DNA from: Trebouxia sp. TZW2008
Taxonomy: Eukaryota > Chlorophyta > Trebouxiophyceae > Trebouxiales > Trebouxiaceae
Reading direction: 5' to 3'
Length of the DNA: 53,769 nt
Assembly (NCBI GenBank): GCA_002118135.1
Contig: BDIU01000011.1
Span: forward strand, 1-53,769
In this document: positions 23,901 to 37,800 of the stretch, one piece after another
Numbering within the stretch: the first letter of the stretch is position 1
Layout of the letters: every line of letters starts with the position of its first letter
Made by a program: the position numbers and the translations under genes
The notes under the pieces: model-generated
Told to the model about the DNA's origin: nothing
Seen by the model: only the letters and a program-made list of their open reading frames with translations
Databases searched by the model: none

Positions 23901-26900
23901 ACGCCACGTAAGTGACCGCACATACGTAATACCTCCCTGCCTGCAAGCATTGGCTGACACTTTGCAATTGGGAGGGCTATGAGGAGTCACAGAGAATGAT
24001 CATGTTGCACTTGTGCTATCACAGACATATGTTTGCGGCAGCTTGATTTGTCTTGCACATGTGCTGCATGACCCATATAAGGTGTCCAAGTGTATGTTAG
24101 CGTGGCTGTCAAGTAGTGTCCTCTGTGTCAGCTCATGCAATTGTCAGATGGGACATAACATGCAACACCTTCACTGCTGCTACATCAAAAGATTGGTACA
24201 GGATGCCAACCAACACTGTGGCCAGATCATGCACAATCACCACGAGTTGAAAAGATGTGGGTCATGCCTGTCAGGGTTCCTGCTAGGGCATCAAATTGAG
24301 GACAGTAGCCCACCAACTGCCGAGCTTTTGCCATTTCCCTCTGCATGGAGAAACCGCATATGAAGGCACTCCCCTCATCTGGCATTATCTCCCCTGCAGC
24401 CAAAAAGGAGGAATGTCATATGTATGCCATCACATGCAAGCCCTGCAGTCAAAAGTCTGCTTGTTGTGTTTGTGCTATTGCATGCAAGCAGCTGTCAGCA
24501 GCAGCAGCAGCAGCAGCAGACCACACATCGCACTCCAGCACAGACCAGATGCGTCTAGTTGCAAACACAGTGAAAGCCTTCCTGTCACAGCAGAGCCAGG
24601 ACATGCAAGGAGTTCTGGTGCTGGCAGCTTACATGCAGCAAAGGTAGAAAGTATTGCTGAGGGACTGCATTAACATCAACAAAAGGCTCTTGTACGAGGG
24701 CCGGCTGTTGATGTTGCAGCGGTCCCACAGCAAAGCTTTGTGACCTTCCAGCAGTATTCAGGTGCAGACACTTGTCAACACACTGAAACGCTTGTTGTCA
24801 TGTTTGTTTTAATGCATGCAAGCAAATCTCATGCCAGCAGCTCGCGTTTGTTTGTGCCCTGTGACGTAAATCATGAGCAAATGTATGCCTCAACTGGTGA
24901 GTTGAGTGATCTGAGGGTGTCTGCAGCTGGGATTGTGCTGAAGCTGTCTGTGCTGTCTGTTGCGCTGCTGCTGTCGGTCACAAGCAATAATGCACAGGCA
25001 GTAATTCTCAGGTGATGTTATGAATGTCTACCTGAAAGGACACCAGCAGCTCGTGTTTCATAGAGCATAGCTACAAAGTGTTGCTGTAGGGCTCTGGGAT
25101 ATCACCACGAGGCATACACATTCTTGAGAGCCTCTTGCTGACATCTCAGGGTCGAACAGCAAAACTTTGAGGCTTGCTGCTTTATTGCTTCAGCCGTTTA
25201 GCAAGCATACCAGTCAAGCTTGCTGAAGATTGGCATGGCTGCTCGATTGCAGAGCCTTTTATGGCACAGCAGTTTTTCCATGGGAATGCTGAAGATTGGT
25301 ATGATCAGTCCATTGCAACAGCTGTTCACAGCATGCTCCAGAGAATGCTTACGGTGATGTTTTTGCAGCATAATTGCTGCAGGTCTCTCACAGAAGACCA
25401 TTGGCGGAAACGCTCAAGGTGACCGTCTTGCTAGCAAAGCTGACATTCAACAAGCGAAAGCTTCCGTTCTGTGAGATGCCCATTGCAAAACACAACAGCA
25501 CTGTGCTCAGCTGCTGCCGCTCTCAACAGAAGCCTAGCATTGAGCATACTAAAGGTGGGGGTCTTGCCAGCACCATTGACACATACAAGGCGAAAGCACT
25601 GTCCATACAGGATGACCATGCATACTGTAGCCTTTGAAAACAGCCTGCCTGTGACAATGCTGAAGGCGGTAGTCTTGCCAGCACTGTTGACACCATACAG
25701 GCCAAAGGACTCTCATTGTGGGAACTCTGTTGCATACAAACTACCACGCTCACTGCAGCTTTTGACAGAAGCCTACCTTTGGGTGGTAGTCTTGCCAGCA
25801 CCACTGACACTCAACGAATTAAAGAACTCTCCCTGTCAGTTTTGCATTGCATGCAATACATCACACTCACTTTAGCTTTTAGTAGAAGTCCACCTGTGAC
25901 AATGCTGAAGGTGGTGGTCTTGCCAGCACCGTTGACACCTAATAGGCCAAAGCACTCTCCTTGAGGGATGCCCAACCACAGCCCATCAACAGCCCTAACT
26001 GGTGGCTGGAAACTGCCCTGATTGTACCGCTTCTCCAGGCCCTTCAGCAGCACCTGCCACTGCTGCTGCCTGGTACCTGCACGTACACATGCACAATCAG
26101 ACATGGCTGTTTTGTGATCGCCCACAGGGGCATCTGGAAAAGGCCTTGACTGTGCTGCTTCTCCAGTCCCTTCAGCATCACCTGCCACTGCTGCTGCCTG
26201 GTACCTGCACGTACACATGCACAATCAGACATGGCTGTTTGGTGATCGTCCACAGGGACATCTGGAAACGGCCTTGACTGTGCTGCTTCTCCAGTCCCTT
26301 TAGCAGCATCTGCCACTGCTGTTGCCCAGCACCTGCTTGCGCACAGCCAGGACATGCACACAAGCACAGTCAAACAGGGCTGTTTTCTGATGGCCCCCAA
26401 GGGCAGCTAAGAACTGGCTTGGCTCTACTGCTTCTGCAGCCCCTTCAGCACCTGCCACTGCTACTGCCTGATAGCTGCACGCCTATATACACAGTCAGAC
26501 AGGCCTTGCACAGACGCACAGGCAGACAGGGCTGTCCACATCAGCAGCTGGGAAGTGCCCCAGCCAGGAGAGAAATATTGTCAAGCAGTAAGTCAGTCAT
26601 GTGCGGTTTGGTTGATTTGATGAACCAATGCATCAGTGTGAATTGACAGCATGAAAACAAATGTGGTGCAAGTAACTGCATACCAGTCTGCAAAGCTATC
26701 CTCTCCTCCTGTACATCTTCATCTTCAGCAGCCTCAGCAGCGGAATCTGAAGCTGTGTGCTCATATCCCTGCTGTGTCAGCCGGCGCTGCTGCAGCTGAC
26801 TGAACCTCTTCTTCAGCCAAGTTGTGATTGAATGATATGCAATCTGAAGCCAGCCAACCTCCAGAAGCAAAGTGGCTGCATAGTATGCTGCAAATGCAAC

Positions 26901-29900
26901 ACAAATCATCAGTAGCCATATTGTACAGACAAACCTAGCAGGGAGCAACTTCACACCAGACGGCAAATTTGAAAAATAGACCTCAGGAGCTGAGAGGCTG
27001 CATAGTATGATGCATGTGCAACACACTGCATTCATGTGAGAAGCTACCCCTTGTGATCGCCATGTAGCACGAACAAAGCCAGCAGACAGCAACTGCGCAA
27101 AGGAACAGAGCAACAAACAGGAGCAGAGTGACTGCATACATATGCTGTAGAGGCAGCACAACAAGCCTTTGCTGGAAAACATAGCCTGTGGTCCAGAGGC
27201 AGCACGCAGCAACTGCTGTCAGAATGATGACAATGCATTATGACACAGCCAACTTGTGTGATGTGATAAAAAGCCGCATGCACTGGCAGCGCTCTAAACT
27301 GCCTTCCAGCAAATGCTTTCTACTCTTGCAAATTAGCGCAAGTACCACAGGCAAGAAGAGCTTTTGCCCCATACCTGCCGCTTGGAGGCATAAAATGATG
27401 AAGACTCGGCCAGTGACAGCATATGTGAATGGATTGGTGTTTGGTTTCCCTGAAGCTTCCTGGTAGGTCTGGGATATGTCATACAGGCACCGTGACAGCA
27501 GGTAGTGAGGGGCACATGTGCCAAACAACCCCTTGATGAACTGATTTGGCCTCAAAACTGCTTCCTTGTGCAGAAACATGTAAATCATGTCTAGGATCCA
27601 GGTGGTTAGGAAGCCCAAGAACCCAACTAGGAAGTAGGCAACGTTCAGGCGCCCTAGGGCCTTCACTTCGTCCTGAAATGCATACAACTTGTGTTTTGAG
27701 GAACTTGTACAGAAAGCTGGGCAGAAATTCAACACCACTTCTTTGAGCACAGAGGTGTGGATTATGTCCAGGATCCAGGTTGTTAGGAATTTCAGACAGC
27801 AAACTAGGAATGTTCAATTGCGCTACACTTTCAGCTGCGTCCTGCAATGTTTAAATGCAATGTGAATCAGCAGTATGCAAGTCTAAGATGTAACCAGAAA
27901 TTGCCATGAGTCCTGAACGCTATGCCATCATACAGCTGTTCAAGCTTGGATCCTAGTAGCAAAGACAGGTAGCATTTGCCAACTCGTACAAGAAGACAAG
28001 AGACAGGAGGCTCACCAAGAAGAAAAAGTGCAGGAAGTAGGTCAAGGGCAGGGAGGCTGCGCCAAACAGCCCTAGCAGGCAAGCCACTGCAGTCAGGCGC
28101 TCTCCGCTGAACTGGGGCAGGCTGAACACAAAGAAGCACAACACTATGCCTGCAGCCAATATCATCAGTTGTCAACATGCAACTGTACAACGATGGCTGT
28201 GAGTATGTTGCTGACATTGTAGAGCAGATTTGACAACATTACAGCGCTCAGAGCGTCAACATGCAGTCTTGGTGAAGTGAGTCAGGCTGAACACAAAGAA
28301 GCACAGCACCATGCCTGCATTCACGAACCATGAATCAGTCAGTCAGTGAGTCAATCAGTCAGTCACTTGGGCAAGCAGGCAAACAGCCAGCGCATGAGCA
28401 GAGGAGGGACTGAGAGAGCAAGCGACTCAATGAGTGAGTGAACAAGCGAGCTTGTGAGTGTGGATGGGTGTGTGAGTGAGGGTAGCAGGCTATGCAAATG
28501 GATTTGTTGTGAGTCACAGTAGCATACCAGCTGCTGAGATGGCGTAGTTGATGAGGTCCCACAGGTATACAGAACCCCAGAAGGCTGTGGGGGGCGCCCC
28601 AGACACAATCTGCATTGCACATTAAAGCTGTTCACATCACTGCGTCACAACTAAAGCATGAACAGCTACAAACACGTCAACAGCGCAAGGTGAACGTACC
28701 GTGCATACACCACTGGAATCCAAATGTGACGTGCTTGAAGGAAGCTGAGACTGGAATGCCCGTGCTGAGTGGTTCTACTTGCGGTCACTTTCAGCAGTCG
28801 TTGAGCTGAAACTCAACAAGGATTGTTATTGTACAGGATGATGGTGCACGAAATGAAGGTGCACAATGCAGACTAACCATTTAATAGCGCTCATACAGGA
28901 TTTCACCTGCACATGCTTTGACTTGTTGGCACGCTCCCTGACCAGAAAGACAGCAAAAGATGCTGACAGGGACGCCGTTGCCATGGTCATCAACAGCACC
29001 AGAAGCATACTCCCTACAGCATCAGCACATGAGTTATGAAGGAGAAGAAAAATAGGAGGACAATTACAACCAGCAAAGTCAGTGATGAAGAAGACCAGGC
29101 ATACACAGCAAAGGAAGCTGACAAGGAAGCTGTGGCCATGGTCATCAACAGCACCAGCAGCATGCTGCCTACAGCACCAACAGCAATTCTGTGCAAGATT
29201 CAAAGTCATTGAAGATTGTGATAAAAAATGCAAAGCTGAGGCAGTGACCAGTGCACACCGCAGTGTCGGCAACATTTTCTAGGGCAGCCAAGCTGACCGT
29301 TGCTGACCCTTCCATGTTATCTACAAGCTTGTTGTTGCAGTAACTTCTCTTTGTAACGACTGCTTTGGTTCCAAGGAAATTTGCCCTTACACTGCAGTCT
29401 TCTTACTCAGAAGTGCCACTGCAGTCAGAATGCAGTGATTGGTTGCTAATTGCATTGTCTCTACACTGAGAATGTCCCTGCATCGAGATTCCTCACGAAG
29501 AGAAGTTACTGTATGATGAACAGGAAGCTCAGCAACTAAGCGAGTTGATTCCAGCAGGCAATGAGCAGCTCATCATGTATGAAAGTGCAATTTTGTCAAG
29601 ACGCCTCCCTGCTTGTAAGCATCACAAGCACCCAACCATAAGGCACACAGCATTTCTAAGACTAGGCAAGACAGCTCACCTGTTTTTTGAATGACCTGCT
29701 GCTATCTCTTACTTTGCACCACTGGCAAAGCGCTACAGAAAGCCTGTTCCTATGCCCAGAGACAGTCCTGACACAGAGAAGACACTTTACCTGTTTCTTG
29801 GGTGACCTGCTGCCGTTTCTCGCTTTGCAACACAGGCAAAGGATGCCGGGTGAGCGAGATCCCCCTGCTTGAGTCTCCTGTGACTGCCCGTAACGATGCG

Positions 29901-31847
29901 CTGTTGACCTGGTTGATGACAGCTGGCAGGCTGTGGATGGCTGTCTGATTGATCAACACAGTGTAGCCTAACAGACTGTCATTGGTCAAGACCTGCAGAC
30001 ATGGACATGTTGTTTGCAATGCTTCAACAGCAACAGCAGAAGTGTTTGCTGGTTGATGCTGATAACAACTTGGTTTTTTCTGCCATTTTGATTTTTTAAT
30101 TTGCAGTATGTTATGGCCGCTTTGCGGTTGTCATCATCTCTTGTTTTGAAAATCCTAATCATCACTACCGAATTCATTGTTTTGGCTCATGATGGCAGCC
30201 AGCAAACCTTGCAAGGATCTTGCCAGCACAGCACAGCACAGCACAGCCCAGCTCAGCCCAGCCATACACAGGGCAGCACAGCTCAGCCAAGCGCAGCATT
30301 AGAAATCCGAATGGAATTTCTAGTGCTGTTGATAAAGACAGCATCATATGCGCTGTGCCCAGCATTCCAGTTCTTCAGCAAGTACAACTCCAAAGTCATT
30401 TTTCTTGGGATGCTAAAAGGCAAAATGAACAGCTCTGTTCAGTGGCATCCATTACCTGAGGAGAATTGCTGATGCTGTTGATGAACACAGCGTCATATGC
30501 CCTGTGCCCAGCATTCCAGTTCTTCAGCAAGTACGACTCCAAAGTCGTGTTCCTCAGGATGCCAAAAGGCAGGTTGAACAGCTGTGTTGCGCCAGTGTCA
30601 ATTGCCTGCTCCCTAGGGAAGTTGTCCAGGAAGCTGCTGAGGCCGCTGGAATTAGCCCTGGCCCCTGGGGAAGCTGCAAAGGCAGCTTGCTTATCCATTA
30701 GGCACACATGCCTGCATCAGGCAGAGTCAATGTCAGTCACCAGGTCACATGCAGGGAGTTGCTCAGGAAGCTGATGAGGCTGCTGGCATAAGCCCTGGCC
30801 CCTGGGGAAGCTGTAAAAGCAGCTTGCTTATCCATTAGGCACACATGCCTGCATCGGCCAGAGTCAATGTCAGATACCAGGTCACGTGGGGTGGCTCAGG
30901 AAGCTGCTAAGGCTGCTGGAACGAACCCTGGCGTTTGTAGAAGCTGCAAAGGCCGCTTGCTTGTCCAATAGAATCACATCCCTGCACAAAGCACTACCAT
31001 TGAATGCCAAGCGTCAACAACACAGGCAATACAAATTCAAAAATACATTAACTGCCAAGTTCACAAGGTTGAATGCTACAGTGTGCCTTCGAAGCATGTC
31101 ACTGACTCACCTTGTGATGGGCAGTGAAGGTTCCTGAACCAGAGAGCTATACGCCTTGCCAGCTCTAAGGACTAGCAGCACCAACAGGATAGGGACCAAC
31201 AGCTGCATGACCACTGCCACAACAACAAGGATGTAAACATGACAGTATGCTTTTCAGGGCATGAAGCAGCTTACCTTGGCAGTGAAAATTGGCAAAAAAA
31301 GTTTTCTGAAACCAAGGGCTAGATGCCTTGCGAGCTTAGAAAAGCAGCATCACAAGCTAAACAAAGACTTTCATGTGCCATGGCTGTGACAACAAAGATG
31401 CGATGCACGAGAATTGCATGCCGCAAGCGTAGCTTGTGATGGGCAGGGATGATTCCTGGTTCAGAGAGCTAGACGCCTTGCCAGCTCTAAGGGCAAGCAG
31501 CACCAACAGGATAGGGGCCAACAACTGCATCACCACTGCTGGCCTATCCCTCTTTGCAGGAATGGCCCTTTTCACAAACAACGCCCAAAACTGGCGCCAG
31601 TACAACACTGCTCAACACATGTCTGACACAGACACCGAGCAGTGACTCGCTTACCTTGTGATTGGTAGTGAAGGTTCCTGAACCAGAGAGCTAGATGCCT
31701 TGCCAGCTCTGAGTGCCAATAGCACCAACAGGATAGGCACCAGCAACTGCATCACCACTGCTAGCCTATCTCTCTTGGCACTGATGGCCCTCTTCACAAA
31801 CAACGCCCAAAACTGGCGCCAGTACAACACTGCCCCTTGCGATTTCC

Positions 31848-31885
<38 letters not shown>

Positions 31886-34800
31886 GTGTTCTGTGAGGCT
31901 TGCTGCTGCTGTTGCGGCTGCTGATCTATGTTCTGAGGAGGTTGAGTTGTTGAGACTGGTAGTGACTGACCATGACTAGGCGGAATGTCCACAGCATGCT
32001 CCTGCAAAAGTCTTAGTTGTCAGCACAGAGGGTGATGGACTATTGCTGAATGGAATGACCACAACATGCTCCTGCAAGCGTGACAATGCTCAACGCTGAA
32101 TGCTGAGGCAACAGCGAGGATACCAATAAACAGGCAAGACAAGAGCAAGCCTGATGGAGACACAGACAGCATGCGCCACGGCCTGCATCTGCTGTGCCAT
32201 ACCCAAGTCATGGTTGCGTACTGACATTGCCTGCAAGACTGCCTGTTGAGTACCTGTCATCGTCGGTACTGTTGTACTGAATTGAGCAAAGCATACCTGT
32301 TGAGCCTGACTGTATTCAGCAGCTTGCTTCTGATCTGAGGCTGCTTCACTGCACGCTGAAACCTTCAAGAAAATTTCTTCCAGAACAGTCACAAACAAGC
32401 CACATGGAGATATGAGACACAGGCAACATGCACCATTTCATGCAGTCCAGCCAAGGATCAAGGACTCGCCTGTTGAGGCTGACTGTATTCAGCAGCTTGC
32501 TTTTGGTCCAAAGCTGCTTCACTGCCTGCTGAAACCTTCAAGAACACTTCTTCAAGGGTGGTCACAGACAGGCCGCAGCTCAGCACACTCAGCTCAGTTT
32601 TGCGCTGCTCGAGTGCTGAGAGCAGTGCAGCAAAGCTACTGGACTTATCCCTTGGCAGCTTGAAAGCCAGTTCTGTGCCGCCTCTGGTGCTGAGGGTGGC
32701 GGCTGGGACATGGGATTTGACCAAATCCTCAATCGCGTTGTCCACATTATTCCTGCAGAAACGCGGTGAAGAACAGATGAAAAAGGGTGTCAAGCAAGGC
32801 TGCCAACTGCGTCCCTGAGAATCTCGGAAGAAAATTCTGTGCCGCCTCTGGTGCTGGAACATGGGTTTGACCAACTCCTCTATTGCACTGTCCACACTGC
32901 TCCCGCAGACACAGGATACAGCAGCTTGTGTCACGCTGTTTGCTGCCGCTTGAGTGTAGCATTCAAGACTCATGCAATCTGGTGCTATTACCTGAATGCT
33001 GTGTACACTGCACCCTGGAGATGTGGCGCCCATCATGTCATGTGAGTCTGGTCTTGACCACAGTGAGCGTGAAGCCAGTCCAACGCGATTCTTGGGGCCA
33101 ATATGTGTGCCAATTGGCGCTGCTGGTGAGCATTGATGCTAAGCAGACCCAGCGATATCATTGTAAGCTTTTCAACTGGGGTTTGACGCCAACAACTTTT
33201 GCTCATCTGGCCGTGACCACAGTGTGCTTACAGCAAACTGTCAACTGACCATTGTAAGCAGGGGAGGTGCCACATACTGCTAGCAACTGCCTGAACGCTG
33301 CACGCAATGCCCGACCTTGAAGTTTGGTGCCCATCATCTTGTGTTTGCCTAGCTTTGACCATTGTGAGGGTATAGTCAACCCCAAACTGACTCTCCAGGT
33401 CAGGTAAGGTGCCCAACTGTCACTACCGATGCTGCCCATGCGATTCAAATGGAGCAAGTTCATCAGAAGCGGCTTATGTTACCTGGAAGTCTGATGCCCA
33501 TCCTCAGCTGTCTGTCTAGCCTTGACCACAGTGAGGGTATACCCAACCCCAAACTGACTTTTTAGGTCAAGGGAGGTACCCACAGCTGCCAAACGTCCTT
33601 CAACCATAATGGCAATACGGTCACACAACACATCTGCCTCTTCCATGCTGTGCGTTGTCAGCACAATGGCTCTGTGCCGTCTGTGCTTTTTGATCACATC
33701 CCAAGTGAACCTGCATCAGCAAGCGGTGACTTTGCTTCTGATCCAGAATACAGAAATGCCTATGTGCATTCCATGATGGCAATAAGGCCACAACTGAACT
33801 GGGAACAGCATCGGAACTGGAAACGGTCCTGTGCACATTCAAGCAGCTCACGACAATGAGCGAACAATGCTTTGCATACTATCAGATATGCCTCCTGCCC
33901 TTTATGTGTTGCCGGTGCAATTGCTCCTTGTTGGCTAAAATATTGATCCTGTCTCATTAGAACATAGATCAGCAACCTAGGCTGATTGCCATCCAGAGCA
34001 CCAACCTGCGTAAGTACAGATCCATGCCACTTGCAAGCTCGTCCAAGAAGACAACTGCAGGGCTGCCCAGGAAGGCAAAAGTGACAACAGCAATGATGCA
34101 GGGAGCACCGACCTGTGTGACTATGGGTCTATGCCACTTGTAGGCTCGTCCAAGAAGACACTTCCTGGCTGCCCAAAAAAAACAAAAGGCTCACACACAC
34201 TTCTCAACACTCACTTCTCAACCAATTCACAACTGGCAGTTAACGCCTGAGTTACAAACAAGGTCAGTAATGCAGAGAACACCAACCTGCGGGAGTATGG
34301 GTCCATGCCACTGGTCGGCTCGTCCAAGAACACAACAGCAGGGCTGCCCAGAAAAGCAATAGCTACGCTGAGCTTGCGTCTCTGCCCTCCTGACAAATCA
34401 CCAGCAGCTGTGTCCAGCTTTCCATGCAGACCTGCATTGCAAGTGACGTTTCCTTATTGTGCAGTGCCTTTGATTTCTGAAAACAGCTTGGGCTGTTCTG
34501 CAGCGCAAAAGGCACAATACAGGGTTGGACCAACAACGTTTGATGCAACAACGCTAACACAGCAGCATCAGCAGCAGCGGTGGCTTCACTCAGCTGCTGC
34601 TCATGTGAGGAGCCTTTGATGGCAGCATACTACGTGAAGCAACATGATAAAAAAACTTCTGCAGAGCTCACTAATTGAAAATGTAAACGTAAGAAACAGA
34701 AAGACAAGATGCTCAACTCATAATGATCATGTGCAGCAGCAATGGTCTCAGTCAGCTGCTATTCACGCACACAGCCATTCATGGCTGCATATAGCATGTG

Positions 34801-37800
34801 TCCACAGCATGGGGGATGTCGACAGCACTGCAATTTATACAGCAGCAGCTACATAAAGGATTGAAAGGAGTGGGAGTCACCAACATCATGTGCAGCAGCA
34901 CTTGCTTCACTCAGCTGCTACTCATGAGGAGGCTTCTGATGGCAGCGTACAGTATGAGGCAAAATGATGGATATGTTTTCTAGAAACACAACAAATTAGT
35001 GGGTTGACATGCTAAACAGGCAAGCTAAGATGCTTAGCTTATCAACATCACCTGCAGCAGCCGTGGCTGCAGTCAGCAAAGGCTTTGCACACGGTCAGCA
35101 GTGGCTGCAGTCAGCAAAGGCTGTGGACTTGGCCAGCATTGCTTGCAGTCAGCTGCTGGCCATGTGCAAAGCCTTTGCTGATTACATTCAGCACAGGCAA
35201 CCTGTAGCAACTCCCATACACATTGCAGCAGCTGACATGCATTTGCTTGAGAAGAGTCACTCACCAACATTGTGTGCAGCTGCAATGGCTTCAGTCAGCT
35301 GCTGTTCATGTGAGAAACTATTGATGCAGCATACGGCGTGATCCAGTCTGATGTAGAGACTTGTAGAAACACCACATCTAGAACAAATTCACGTCTTAGC
35401 AAAGAGACATCACACAGGCAAGACAAAACACAAGGCTCAGCAACATTGTGTGCAGCAGTAGTGGCTCCAGTCAGCTGCTGTGGGAAGCCCTTGATTGCAG
35501 CATGAAGTGCTCTTTGACTGGAATCTCACAGAACATGCAACAGTAGTCAGTAGAATAAGGGTCAAGGTCATCAAAGATGCTCAACTCGCCAGCATTGTGT
35601 GCAGCAGTACTGGCTCCAGTCAGCTGTTGAGCATGCAGGAAATCCTTGATGCAGCATAAAGCACAACCTGCTTCTTGACTGGGATCTCACAGAACATGCA
35701 ACAGTAGTCAGTAAAGTAAGAGACAGGGTCACCCAAGATGCTCGACTCACCAACATTGTGTGCAGCTGCAGTAGCTTCAGTCAGCTGCTGTTCATGTGGG
35801 AAGCCTTTGATAGCAGCGTACAGCATCAGATGCTCCTTGACTGTAATCTCAGGCCAGAGGATGTCAAATTGGGGGCAAACACCCAGGTCCTGCCTGATGG
35901 CATGCATGCTGGTTTTGATGCTCATGTCATTGATAATCGCATCGCCTGCAGCAGAAACGAATGAAGTCTGACTCAGCTGGCTTTGTGCTACTTTCAGGCC
36001 ACAAGATGTCGAATTGGGGTCACACACCCAGGTCCTGCATGATGGCATGCATGCTAGTTTTGATGCATGCCATTGATGATTGCATTGCCTGCAGCAAAAG
36101 CATATACATTGAGCACAGCAAGGTGCTAAAGCTCGGGTCCGGTCAAGCTTGTTTTATTGAAACAGAAGCAAGTCAGCTCTTGCCTGATGGCCTTCATGCT
36201 AATCTTGATGCTCATGCCCGAGTCATGAAAGGACTTAGCTTGATACTGCTCATTTGCCGACAGCACACATGGCATCTGTGGTGCATGCGCATGTCCACAA
36301 GACAAACCTGCAGTGACTAGCACCGTGCCAAACAGCTGGCAATGGCTGTGAACAGATCATAGTTGGCAAGCCTTGTAATGAGTCGGCAGACTTGCCTGAA
36401 GTGACTGGAACTGTGCCAGTCAGCATGGAGATGGCTGTTGTCTTGCCAGCTCCGTTGTGCCCCAACAAAGCGGTGATTTGACCACGGTATATCTCCAGAT
36501 CCAAGCCGTCCACTGCATGCTTGACGCCCCCGTCTGTTGTGCTGAAATGCTTTCTGAGCTTGTTGATGCTGACTGACACCTCCGCATCCCCTGTGTATGG
36601 CAAAACATGTTGAAACTGACTTGACTACAAGGCAAGCATGGTTGTCTGCAACTCTGCCCTTGAATTAGCACAAAGATTGACAAGTGCTTGACACCTCCAT
36701 CCGCTGTGTTGAAATGCTTCCTGCGCTTGTCCATGCTGACTGACACCTCTGCATCCCCTGTACAAAGCAAAGTCCATTGATGCCATGACACATTGCCAAA
36801 GCCAAGCTGTCCACTGCATGCTTGACGCCTCCAAGTCATTGTGTTGCTTCCTGAGCTTGTCGATGTTGACTGACACCTCCGCATGCCCTGTGTATTACAA
36901 ACCATGTTGACTTGAATGCAACGCAAGCATGGTTTGCTGTAACTTTGCCCTCGGCTTAGCAGGAAGATGAAGAAGTGCTTGACATCCCCGTCTATGACGC
37001 CAAAGAGTATCTTGAGCTTGTTGCTGCTGACTGACACCTCTGCATCCCCTGTACAGGGCAAGGCTGATTGTGACCTCTGCATCCTTTGTACAGGGCAAGG
37101 CTGATTGCAAAATGATGCAAAAACAGTGCAAAAAGATTTTTGAGCTTTGTTATTGTGCCCGTTTTCCACTACTGGGACAAACTTCCTCAATTTTGTTCCC
37201 ATTACGCATGAGAAGAGTTCATGAAGATGTGGTATTACGTCCGCTACGCTGATGCTGATCTCAGCCGTATGCCAGCATAAGATGCTGACAAATGCTCTGA
37301 AGGATCTCCAGCATGAACGCTGGATATCTGGGACGCAAGCCATACAGGACTGTGTGTCAGCAGTCAGCGGACACTTTTGACATGCTGTGAAAACAGCCAT
37401 TGCCAACTCGTAGGGTCTGTGCATATGCAAACACTCAAAACTATTGTTGAGACATTGACAATGTGAAGCCCAAATGACCTCTACAGTCAGCATGGTCAAA
37501 GCTGTGTCAAACCTATGTATACGTCCGCGCACAAGCACTTTTCATACCTGATGAGCTCATCAGGGGAGACTCAGGATCTTCCTCAACTGGCTCAGCACCT
37601 TTGCCCAATCTCGTTTGCTTCCAGTAGGATGGTTGCAACAGGAAGTAGAAGGCACGCCTTTGCCCAATATCACTTGGCATGACCTGAAACAAAGCAACAG
37701 TAACAGATTGTAATGTGTACACTGCTGTCATGTTGAGTGTAGAACTGTGCCTTTCCACAGTCTTATATGACTCCAGTAAGACAGCTGCTACAAGAAAATA

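Noticed and set aside
25403..26490. Several separate P-loop ATPase or ABC pseudogenes
   Set aside because: The pieces are short, ordered and all match the edges of one exon with its splice junction. They are local echoes, not independent genes.
36640..37538. 372-aa minus-strand ORF spanning ABCA introns 5-6
   Set aside because: It runs through exon 6 and its echoes in one long open frame but contradicts the domain order of ABCA; it is an accident of in-frame duplicates.
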